Of a stretch of DNA of 11,556 bases, positions 1 through 6,284 are shown piece after piece. The stretch lies in NCBI GenBank assembly GCA_964446745.1, contig CAYURR010000092.1, positions 1 to 11,556 on the forward strand, read 5' to 3'. The translations under genes were made by a program, and so were the position numbers. The stretch's first letter is position 1. Every line of letters begins with the position of its first letter. The notes beneath the pieces were generated by a model. That model had not been told where the DNA came from. It saw nothing but the letters and a program-made list of their open reading frames with translations, and ran no database searches. This stretch comes from CAYURR01 sp964446745 (GTDB lineage Bacteria; Bacillota; Clostridia; Lachnospirales; WQUN01).

Positions 1-60
1 TTGCCGGAGGGTTTTGGTATTATTCATTAATTTGTCAAAAATGGAAAAATATATAACAGG

Positions 61-1335
61 CTATTCCCGGTCTTCCTCGACACGTCTGATATCCGCTCCG
101 AGGGCGTTTAACTTCTTATCGATATCGCAATATCCCCTGTCTATATGATAGATATCATTGATCTCTGTCTGACCGCTGGCTGATAACGAAGACAGCAGTA
201 ATGCTGCGCCCGCGCGCAGATCCGTTGCCTTTACTTGCGCGCCCATCAATTGATCCACGCCCTCGATGATTGCGCTGCGGCTCTCTATCTTGATGTCCGC
301 ACCCATACGCTTTAGCTCACCCACATGCATAAACCGGTTTTCGAATACGGTCTCTGTCACGACCGAGGAACCTTTTGCTATGGTCAAAAGGCTCATGAAC
401 TGTGCCTGCATATCGGTCGGGAAGCCCGGATACGGCAAGGTCTTAACGTCCGCCGCGATGATGCCCTTGTCCTGATCGAATGACACCCGTATACCTTTCT
501 GGGTTTCGCTGACCTTGATGTTTGTTTCCTTTAGCTTTGCGATAACCGGACGTAAGTGGTCTGACACCACATTTGTCAGCAGTACATCGCCCTTTGTGAT
601 CGCGGCGGCCACCATAAATGTACCTGCCTCTATGCGATCCGGTATGATCGTGTAGTCCGTGTCGTTCAGATGCTTTACGCCTGTGATCTTTATCGTATCT
701 GTGCCAGCGCCCCTGATCTGTGCGCCCGCCGCGTTTAAAAAGTTGGCGAGGTCGACGATCTCGGGTTCGACCGCGCAGTTTTCTATTACGGTCACGCCGT
801 CCGCGAGCACAGCGGCCATGATGATATTCTCAGTCGCGCCCACGCTCGGGAAGTCCAGGTATATCTTTGCGGCCTTGAGCTTTTTGGCCTTGGCGTAGAC
901 GTATCCGTGCTCATGCACAACCTCGGCACCGAGCGCACACATCCCCTTTAAATGAAGATCGACGGGCCGTGTACCTATCGCGCAGCCACCCGGCATCGGC
1001 ACCCTCACATGCCCGAGACGTGCCAAGAGCGGACCTAAGATCAAAAAAGAAGCCCTCATCTTGCCCACCAAATCGTATGAGGCCTCGGAGGCCAATGTGG
1101 CACTGCCGTTAACGGTCACGGCGCGTGAAGACTTGTCGTGCGAGACCGAGCAGCCCAGGCTCTCCAAAAGCCCCTCCATTATAAACACATCGCTTAAACG
1201 CGGAACATCCCTAATGACCGAACGCCCGTCGATCAAAAGGGATGCTGCCATTATCGGTAATACGGCATTTTTTGAGCCGCCGATCTTGACAGAACCCTTA
1301 AGCGGCGGGCATGGATTTACTATAAATCTATCCAT
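61..1335 (-). CDS. murA: UDP-N-acetylglucosamine 1-carboxyvinyltransferase (MurA)
   Basis: Cytoplasmic enzyme that transfers enolpyruvate from PEP to UDP-GlcNAc, the first committed step of peptidoglycan synthesis and the target of fosfomycin. Numbering from the upstream ATG at 1341, the sequence shows the N-terminal GGSKNA motif (K24, N25, matching E. coli K22/N23), the loop PGGCAIGTRPVD with the catalytic and fosfomycin-binding Cys120, a TDMQAQF segment with the general-acid-type Asp310, ENRFMHVGEL, and IYHIDRGY near the C terminus. Length (about 424 aa) is normal and both halves of the inside-out alpha/beta barrel are present. I prefer the second ATG at 1335 because AAAAGGGG (1342-1349) ends 6 nt before it but directly abuts the ATG at 1341; only two residues differ. 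It is the last gene of the minus-strand run, 110 bp after lacZ, and may have its own expression signal. Identity is secure. Confidence 0.97.
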   Translation of the reverse strand: MDRFIVNPCPPLKGSVKIGGSKNAVLPIMAASLLIDGRSVIRDVPRLSDVFIMEGLLESLGCSVSHDKSSRAVTVNGSATLASEASYDLVGKMRASFLILGPLLARLGHVRVPMPGGCAIGTRPVDLHLKGMCALGAEVVHEHGYVYAKAKKLKAAKIYLDFPSVGATENIIMAAVLADGVTVIENCAVEPEIVDLANFLNAAGAQIRGAGTDTIKITGVKHLNDTDYTIIPDRIEAGTFMVAAAITKGDVLLTNVVSDHLRPVIAKLKETNIKVSETQKGIRVSFDQDKGIIAADVKTLPYPGFPTDMQAQFMSLLTIAKGSSVVTETVFENRFMHVGELKRMGADIKIESRSAIIEGVDQLMGAQVKATDLRAGAALLLSSLSASGQTEINDIYHIDRGYCDIDKKLNALGADIRRVEEDRE

Positions 1336-1341
1336 TGCCAT

Positions 1342-1349
1342 CCCCTTTT
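1342..1349 (-). promoter_or_regulatory. Ribosome binding site deciding the murA start
   Basis: Minus-strand AAAAGGGG directly precedes ATGGCAATG. It touches the first ATG (1341) and lies 6 nt from the second (1335), so the second ATG is the likelier initiation codon. Confidence 0.6.
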
Positions 1350-1353
1350 TTAA

Positions 1354-1385
1354 AAGGAACCGGGATGATTAAGTCACGGTTCCTT
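1354..1385. other. 9-bp perfect inverted repeat between lacZ and murA
   Basis: AAGGAACCG (1354-1362) and CGGTTCCTT (1377-1385) form a perfect 9-bp stem around a 14-nt loop. On the murA strand the stem is followed by only four T before AAAAAA and the murA ribosome site, so as an intrinsic terminator for the upstream lacZ operon it would be weak. It could instead be an attenuator, an mRNA-stabilising stem or an operator. A minus-strand TTGACA (1393-1398) lies just upstream, but the best -10-like match (CTTAAT) would need a 19-nt spacer, so a murA promoter here is unproven. The rest of the 1342-1451 gap shows nothing recognisable. Confidence 0.55.
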
Positions 1386-1451
1386 ATCCTTCTGTCAAGT
1401 ATTATTACCAAAATTCTACAGTTGTATGCCTCGAAAAGGCGTTAAATTGGG

Positions 1452-4400
1452 TTAAATCAATGGCATAAGCTTCACAGCGAAGTCGAAGCTCCTGTCATTA
1501 AAGCGATACTTCTCACGTAGCATCGGACCGCAGGAATTGGAACCCACGCCGGAGGTTTTGTAATCGATGTTAACGATCGTTTCATCAAGCTTGTGCAGCT
1601 CGTGCGGGTGCTTGGCCTCTGTGAGATCCTTGCTGTCGTAATGCGAGGCGTTGAAGCAGAAGTTTTCGCCGGTTACCAGAAGACCCATGCCGCGCAAGTC
1701 CGTAAAGCATGCGTTGCTCACGCCGTAGCGCGCGCCGTTTTCCTGCGGATAGAAATAGTCCACAAACATATCGTCCACGGTCGTCTCGAATGTGCCGATA
1801 TGAGAGCTCAAGCGCTTGTCGATATAGCTTTCGTTCGGGCCGTAGCCGTGGTATTTTACATATTCGGAGCCCTGAGGCATCACGAGCTTTATGCCGAAGC
1901 GCGGCAAAAACAAATTGCGACCCATATCACGCGTCGAGTAATCTGTTACATCCACATGTGTATTTAATCCGATCTCTCCGCAACGGCACACGGTCCAGAT
2001 AGCCGTGCCCCTTATGATCGGCTCGTAGATATAGCAGCCGATCGAGTATTTGACTGTGATCTCGCATATGTCACAGTCGTTCTTGGTTATTTCTGCGCTG
2101 TATATATGCGTACTAACCTTGTCGAACAAGAACTGTTCCCATGGCCTCTTTGCGTGCATCTCGTTGTCGGTCGGTGCGCGCCAGATATCAAATGTCACGG
2201 GTGCACAGATCATATCCGCTCCGTTGCGACAAATCTTTACGAATGTCCCTAAGTGCATATCGAACTCATAATGGAAATCAAAGCCCGTGATGGATAACAG
2301 CTTATTACCGCAGGATGTTGTTTCCGTCTCGACAGAAATGGGATATGAGTAATAGGGAGCCGCTTTGACCGCTGCATTAGCGTTTGCGGAGCAGCAGCAT
2401 TCGCAGGTCTCGGCCTTAATCTCGGGCAGGGCGAGCTGGAAAAACTGCATCTCGTAACCCCTGTCCGCCCATTCCTTGGAGCTCTTGAAGCGGAAGCTGA
2501 TATTCAGATACGCCTCACAGCCCCATGTAAACCCATCGGGCAGGTTCAATGCATATTCGGCTGATGTGTGAGGTGCAAGATTTAGCTCGTATATCGAACA
2601 CTGTGCTGTGGTCTTGCCACCGTCGTCTATATGCCATACGGCATAGACGTCATCGAGTGAAACGAAGTCATAGAGATTGGTGATCTTTATTTTAGGAGCA
2701 ACTTGAGAGCCTGAGCCTACTAATTCGGCATTTACATATGCGTAGATGCTCTTAGCCTCCAAAAGACCCGGCATGGGCTTTCTGTCCGGTGAAATAAGAC
2801 CGTCCATACAGAAGTTGCCGTCGTTAGGTTTGTCGCCAAAATCCCCGCCATATGCGTAGAAATCAACGTACTCCATGCTGGAGGTATCGGTGATTCCCAA
2901 GTTTTGCAATGCTTTCTTGTAGCCCTTTAGCGGTACGGTATAGGTCTTACCAAAATTTGCGGGGGACTTGTCTGTGTAGCGGCGAGCGGCAATGCCGTGG
3001 TTCCACCATTCCCAGATGCAGCCGCCGATAAATTTCGGTGAGCTGTTGATAATCTCCCAGTAATCCTTCAAACAACCCGGGCCGTTGCCCATTGCATGTG
3101 AATACTCGCAGAGGAAATATGGCTTGTTTCTGTTTTCAATGTCGCGGTAACCCTCCATGGCTTCCCATGACGGGTACATATAACTCAAAACATCCAAGCA
3201 ATCCGTATCCATATCATTACGGTTTACGGAACCTTCGTAATGCACCAAGCGGCTGTCGTCGCGTAGCTTTGTCCATTTAGCCATCTCGATATGGTTGGGA
3301 CCGTAGCCCGATTCGTTACCGAGCGACCACATGAATATACAGGGGTGGTTCTTGTCGCGCTCGACCATGCGGATCATACGATCCATAAATGCATCGGCCC
3401 ACTCGGGTTGGTTCGGGAAATAGTGGAAATCAATAGCCGGTTGCGCGCCATGGCTCTCGAGGTCCGTTTCGTCTACGACATAGAAGCCGTAATAATCGCA
3501 GAGCGTAAGGAAGCGCGGGTCATTCGGGTAATGCGAGGTGCGGATCGTGTTGATGTTGTGACGCTTCATGAGCAAAAGGTCGGCTTTGAAAGCCGCGAGT
3601 GGTACGGTTTGCCCGTACATCGGATCGAAGTCATGACGGTTTACACCCTTGAACTTTATAGCCACATCATTTATCAGAACAGCGCCGTCCTGAGATACCT
3701 TGATGCTACGGATACCCAAATCTGTTATTACCACCTCGCCGCCACATTCTGCGATTAGCTTGTACAGATACGGCCTCTCCGCGCTCCAAAGTTTTGGTGA
3801 GTTTATCTCAAATGAAACCTTGCCGTCGCCGTTTGCGTCCAAGGTCAACTCGCCGGTATAGAGGGTCTTGCAACCGCATTGGGATACAAGCTTCAGGTTC
3901 ACCGTTGCCGAGGGTGTACCCTTGGCCTCGTAGGTGATCGTCGCGTGTTCGACGCTGACGTTTTTCTGCTTGATGAAGTAATCGTTTACGCGCTTAGGCG
4001 CACGGTTAAGCAGGTACACATCGCGGAAAATGCCCGTGAAACGCCAGCAGTCCTGATCCTCGAGGTATGTGCCGTCACAGTATTTTAATACCAGCGCGGC
4101 TATGCGATTTTGTCCAGGACACAGATACTTTGTGAGATTAAACTCGGCGGGCAGGCGGCTGCCCTTTGAAAATCCGACGAACTCCCCGTTTACCCAGAGA
4201 TAGATACAGGAGTTGACACCTTCGAAAACGATGTATGTATCCTTACTGTTCCAACCCTCGGGGATATTGAAGTCCTTGATATATATCCCTGCAGGGTTAT
4301 CGTTAGGAACATACGGGGGATCGAATGGAATTGGGTAGTTCACATTCGTATAATGGCATAGGTCATAACCCTCGGTTTGCCAGCAGGAGGGCACGCGCAT

Positions 4401-4649
4401 GTTGTCAAAGCCCTCGGCCGGATAGCCCTTTGCAAAGAAATTGCAGGGTACGGTGTTGATATTCTTGTGGTACTGGAACTGCCAGCCGCCGTTAAGGCTC
4501 TGATAATATGGAGATGCTTCGCGGTTGAGGTTAGCCATCGTGAGATTCTTCGGTACGCTCTCACTTGAAAAGGGGATATACCATGCCCTCGGCTGTTCCC
4601 TGTTTATCCCGGTTATCTTGGGATCTTCGTAGTAATTTTCTAAAGTCAT
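1452..4649 (-). CDS. lacZ: Beta-galactosidase, glycoside hydrolase family 2 (LacZ type)
   Basis: Hydrolyses terminal beta-D-galactosides by a retaining mechanism. No signal peptide is visible, so it is probably cytoplasmic and needs imported oligosaccharide. The 1065 aa follow LacZ domain order: sugar-binding jelly roll (about 45-220, with LWVNGEFVGFSKGSRLPAEF and the YLEDQD segment), Ig-like domain (about 222-320), TIM barrel (about 322-640), second Ig-like domain, and Bgal_small_N beta-sandwich (about 778-1062, WRAPTDNE). The acid/base is Glu446 in SLGNESG and the nucleophile is Glu515 in FLCEYSHAMGNG. NRHD (337-340) and NTIRTSHYPND are also present. Oddities: about 35 extra residues before GGDFGD (600-606), a CECCC cluster at 749-753, and Cys1040 where E. 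coli has Trp999. The start is well supported by GGAGGA at 4655-4660, 5 nt from the ATG. It lies 20 bp downstream of the Rpn-like gene and is probably co-transcribed with it. Confidence 0.95.
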   Translation of the reverse strand: MTLENYYEDPKITGINREQPRAWYIPFSSESVPKNLTMANLNREASPYYQSLNGGWQFQYHKNINTVPCNFFAKGYPAEGFDNMRVPSCWQTEGYDLCHYTNVNYPIPFDPPYVPNDNPAGIYIKDFNIPEGWNSKDTYIVFEGVNSCIYLWVNGEFVGFSKGSRLPAEFNLTKYLCPGQNRIAALVLKYCDGTYLEDQDCWRFTGIFRDVYLLNRAPKRVNDYFIKQKNVSVEHATITYEAKGTPSATVNLKLVSQCGCKTLYTGELTLDANGDGKVSFEINSPKLWSAERPYLYKLIAECGGEVVITDLGIRSIKVSQDGAVLINDVAIKFKGVNRHDFDPMYGQTVPLAAFKADLLLMKRHNINTIRTSHYPNDPRFLTLCDYYGFYVVDETDLESHGAQPAIDFHYFPNQPEWADAFMDRMIRMVERDKNHPCIFMWSLGNESGYGPNHIEMAKWTKLRDDSRLVHYEGSVNRNDMDTDCLDVLSYMYPSWEAMEGYRDIENRNKPYFLCEYSHAMGNGPGCLKDYWEIINSSPKFIGGCIWEWWNHGIAARRYTDKSPANFGKTYTVPLKGYKKALQNLGITDTSSMEYVDFYAYGGDFGDKPNDGNFCMDGLISPDRKPMPGLLEAKSIYAYVNAELVGSGSQVAPKIKITNLYDFVSLDDVYAVWHIDDGGKTTAQCSIYELNLAPHTSAEYALNLPDGFTWGCEAYLNISFRFKSSKEWADRGYEMQFFQLALPEIKAETCECCCSANANAAVKAAPYYSYPISVETETTSCGNKLLSITGFDFHYEFDMHLGTFVKICRNGADMICAPVTFDIWRAPTDNEMHAKRPWEQFLFDKVSTHIYSAEITKNDCDICEITVKYSIGCYIYEPIIRGTAIWTVCRCGEIGLNTHVDVTDYSTRDMGRNLFLPRFGIKLVMPQGSEYVKYHGYGPNESYIDKRLSSHIGTFETTVDDMFVDYFYPQENGARYGVSNACFTDLRGMGLLVTGENFCFNASHYDSKDLTEAKHPHELHKLDETIVNIDYKTSGVGSNSCGPMLREKYRFNDRSFDFAVKLMPLI

Positions 4650-4669
4650 TTTGCTCCTCCTACAATTTG

Positions 4670-4909
4670 TCAGTTATATGATGGGGTCAGATTCTCTTGA
4701 ATGGTTTTTACCTCGTGCTCGGTTAAACCTGTGTAATCCACTATCAATTGTATCGTCGCGCCCTTTGTTAACATATTACGAGCTATTCTCTCGATACCCT
4801 TCTCGATGCCCTTCTCGATGCCCTTCTCGATGCCCTTCTCGATACCTTTCTCTATACCTTTTTCTATACCCTTCTCTTCAGCCACTTCAATCAACTTTAA
4901 TTTAACCAT
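4670..4909 (-). CDS. Candidate internal in-frame gene: short C-terminal Rpn protein (RpnS-like, 79 aa)
   Basis: Within the Rpn-like gene, in the same frame, an ATG at 4909 is preceded by GGGAGGAG (4919-4926) with 9 nt between. This is the best Shine-Dalgarno match inside that gene and better than the one at its own start. Translation gives a 79-aa product beginning MVKLKLIEVAEEKG, running through all seven EKGI repeats to the shared stop. In studied Rpn proteins the small variable C-terminal part (RpnS) is translated separately from an internal start, dimerises through a helix that can contain 4-residue repeats, and blocks the toxic full-length RpnL. The arrangement here fits that model closely. 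That the product is made and neutralises the long form is inference. A purine-rich helix codon run (Trp-Glu-Glu) could create the SD by chance. Confidence 0.5.
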   Translation of the reverse strand: MVKLKLIEVAEEKGIEKGIEKGIEKGIEKGIEKGIEKGIERIARNMLTKGATIQLIVDYTGLTEHEVKTIQENLTPSYN

Positions 4910-5590
4910 TGCTCTGAACTCCTCCCATAATGCACTTATCTGCTCCTTATCCACTAGTTTATTTGAAAGTATGAGCATCATTGCGGCCGCCTTCTCAGCC
5001 GTTATGCGTGCATTGTCTATTTTACTGATCAAAGACAAGCCATCCTTAAGTAGTTCAACCGCGGATTTATTTTTGCTGCCGCATAATGGCAAAAAGATCA
5101 AATCCAACTCATTAATAGTTTGCCCATGTTCTATGCTACTCAATAGCTGATGATATATTTCATCAGCATTTCGTTTAGACATATCTATTATTATCGGAAA
5201 GAAGTTTAATGTTTCACCGACGAGTTGGTTATGCTTAGGTTCGGAGTGGGTGATGATGATGGTTTTGAACTCTCGTCCAAAACGTTGCCACAGGTCTACG
5301 GCGTATCCGAAGAAACGTAATAAATCCTTTGTGCTTATCTCTACCTCTTCTTCAATATGTATGCCATAATCCTTATCTGTAGCGAAGGTCATGTCCGAGA
5401 ATTCAGTCTCGACATAGACTTCCTTGCGTTCGGTGCCAAGTATCTCCGTGATTATTGTATCTGTTTCGACGCCGAGGAATGCGAGCGTCTTATCTTTGAA
5501 TAGCGTAAGGGCATCCTTGAATACCGCATCGTAGTTTTGATATACATCCAGATCATAATCCTTCACGCTAATCTCTTCTCTCCCATCCAT
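4670..5590 (-). CDS. Rpn-family PD-(D/E)XK nuclease / putative transposase-like protein with EKGI repeat tail
   Basis: Probable member of the recombination-promoting nuclease (Rpn) family of PD-(D/E)XK fold proteins. Rpn proteins are DNA endonucleases reported to promote RecA-independent recombination and to act as growth-toxic phage-defence proteins. Using the ATG at 5590 (306 aa), the N-terminal domain has YDAVFKDALTLF, then acidic residues D66, D72 and D74, and the strand IHIEEEVE (79-84). This strand resembles the family IExQ motif, followed by LLRFFGYAVDLW where the family has R..Y. The Gln of that motif is not evident, so activity is uncertain. Residues 239-266 are seven EKGI repeats predicting a long helix, followed by a small C-terminal segment with LIVDYTGLTEHEVKTI. 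The start is ambiguous: ATG 5590 has AGGA 7 nt upstream and overlaps the preceding SDR gene by 23 nt, while GTG 5566 lies one base after its stop. The gene reads more A+T-rich than lacZ by eye. No transposon ends were seen. Confidence 0.65.
   Translation of the reverse strand: MDGREEISVKDYDLDVYQNYDAVFKDALTLFKDKTLAFLGVETDTIITEILGTERKEVYVETEFSDMTFATDKDYGIHIEEEVEISTKDLLRFFGYAVDLWQRFGREFKTIIITHSEPKHNQLVGETLNFFPIIIDMSKRNADEIYHQLLSSIEHGQTINELDLIFLPLCGSKNKSAVELLKDGLSLISKIDNARITAEKAAAMMLILSNKLVDKEQISALWEEFRAMVKLKLIEVAEEKGIEKGIEKGIEKGIEKGIEKGIEKGIERIARNMLTKGATIQLIVDYTGLTEHEVKTIQENLTPSYN
4793..4876 (-). repeat. Seven tandem copies of a 12-bp unit encoding EKGI
   Basis: Seven consecutive 12-bp units encode (Glu-Lys-Gly-Ile)7. 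Copies in the middle of the array (about 4803-4838 on the plus strand, tcgatgcccttc) are identical, while copies towards the gene's 5' side differ by one to a few bases. That pattern suggests recent expansion from one side. Because the unit is a multiple of three, gain or loss of copies changes helix length by four residues without a frameshift. It lies inside both the long and the putative short Rpn reading frames. Confidence 0.95.
4919..4926 (-). promoter_or_regulatory. Internal ribosome binding site for the short Rpn product
   Basis: Minus-strand GGGAGGAG, 9 nt upstream of the in-frame ATG at 4909. Spacing and strength equal or exceed those of the confirmed gene starts in this window, such as lacZ. 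Confidence 0.5.
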
Positions 5591-6284
5591 ACCCGAGTCC
5601 TGATTCAGGCATCCCGGCCAAGGTTGCGCCGCCATCTACGGGCAAAATCACACCGTTAATATATGCAGAGCGTTCATCCGACAGGAAATCAACAGCGCTT
5701 AGGATATCGGTGTACTCCGTATAGCGCTTAATGGGCAGCTTTTGGGAATAATCCGATTGTACAAACGGGTTGTGCTCATTAAAGAATCCATTGTGCCCAA
5801 TTGCGATGCAGTTAACGCGAATTGAGTGTTTTGCGAGCTGCATAGAAATCGATTTCATGGAGCGGTGCAAGGCAGCCCCAAACGCACCCACAAGCGCATC
5901 ATATTTGTACGCGCGTAATGCGTGGGTTGTAGAGATATATATGATTGAGCCCTTGGTATGGTGCTCGATCATAGTGTTCGCTACTGCCTTTGTAAACAGC
6001 AGGTAGTTTCGCCAAATCGATGCATACAGTGCATCACAGGTCATAGCCGTATCCGTGATATATCCATACGCAGGCATTTGCGTAAAGCATACGAAACAGT
6101 CGACAGCTCCCAACGCTTCAAATGCTGCGCGAGACATTGCGGAGATATCCTCCGGGCTCTCCGTGCCGTCGGTCTGTGCGGTGTAAATCTCGCAGCCCAG
6201 TTTTGCATAATGTTCCCGGGCGCAAACCAACAACCCCTCGTCGCTGCCTACAAAAAACAACTTTTGCACGGGTATATCCGTCAT
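5568..6284 (-). CDS. SDR-fold protein lacking the catalytic tetrad (probable pseudoenzyme)
   Basis: A 238-aa protein with clear short-chain dehydrogenase/reductase architecture, homologous to the plus-strand SDR at 7601-8419. Shared blocks include LRAY (123-126), GAAL/KAAL, SIRVNCIA versus GIRVNCIA, and AYINGVILPVDGG versus RYINGTVIRMDGG. In that alignment the catalytic Ser, Tyr and Lys correspond to Thr119, Val132 and Gly136. The NAG motif becomes F67-T68-Q69, and the cofactor glycine motif GxxxGxG reads G13-SDE-G17-L-L19. Oxidoreductase activity is therefore unlikely. The fold-supporting C terminus, including the VDGG element, is intact and the frame is open, so this is a maintained gene rather than a decayed remnant. 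Its ATG overlaps the stop of the upstream dehydratase gene by 4 nt (ATGA), implying translational coupling. A structural or regulatory subunit, or sugar-acid binding, are possible roles. The function is not known. Confidence 0.8.
   Translation of the reverse strand: MTDIPVQKLFFVGSDEGLLVCAREHYAKLGCEIYTAQTDGTESPEDISAMSRAAFEALGAVDCFVCFTQMPAYGYITDTAMTCDALYASIWRNYLLFTKAVANTMIEHHTKGSIIYISTTHALRAYKYDALVGAFGAALHRSMKSISMQLAKHSIRVNCIAIGHNGFFNEHNPFVQSDYSQKLPIKRYTEYTDILSAVDFLSDERSAYINGVILPVDGGATLAGMPESGLGYGWERRD

Noticed and set aside
1..60. Short stretch downstream of murA
   Set aside because: No terminator stem, gene or RNA was recognised. A minus-strand TTGACA is present but without a -10 at proper spacing.
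3291..3758. 155-aa open frame on the plus strand
   Set aside because: It lies wholly antisense to the conserved LacZ barrel, which explains every base. No motif or start signal supports it.
4793..4876. CRISPR-like array
   Set aside because: The 12-bp units are contiguous with no spacers, are in frame with a coding region and too short for CRISPR repeats.
4651..4905. Plus-strand frame with repeated PSRC units
   Set aside because: It is the antisense translation of the 12-bp EKGI repeat, not a separate gene.
4670..5635. Most upstream ATG (5635) as the Rpn-like start
   Set aside because: It has no ribosome site and would overlap the SDR gene by 68 nt. ATG 5590 or GTG 5566 are better placed.
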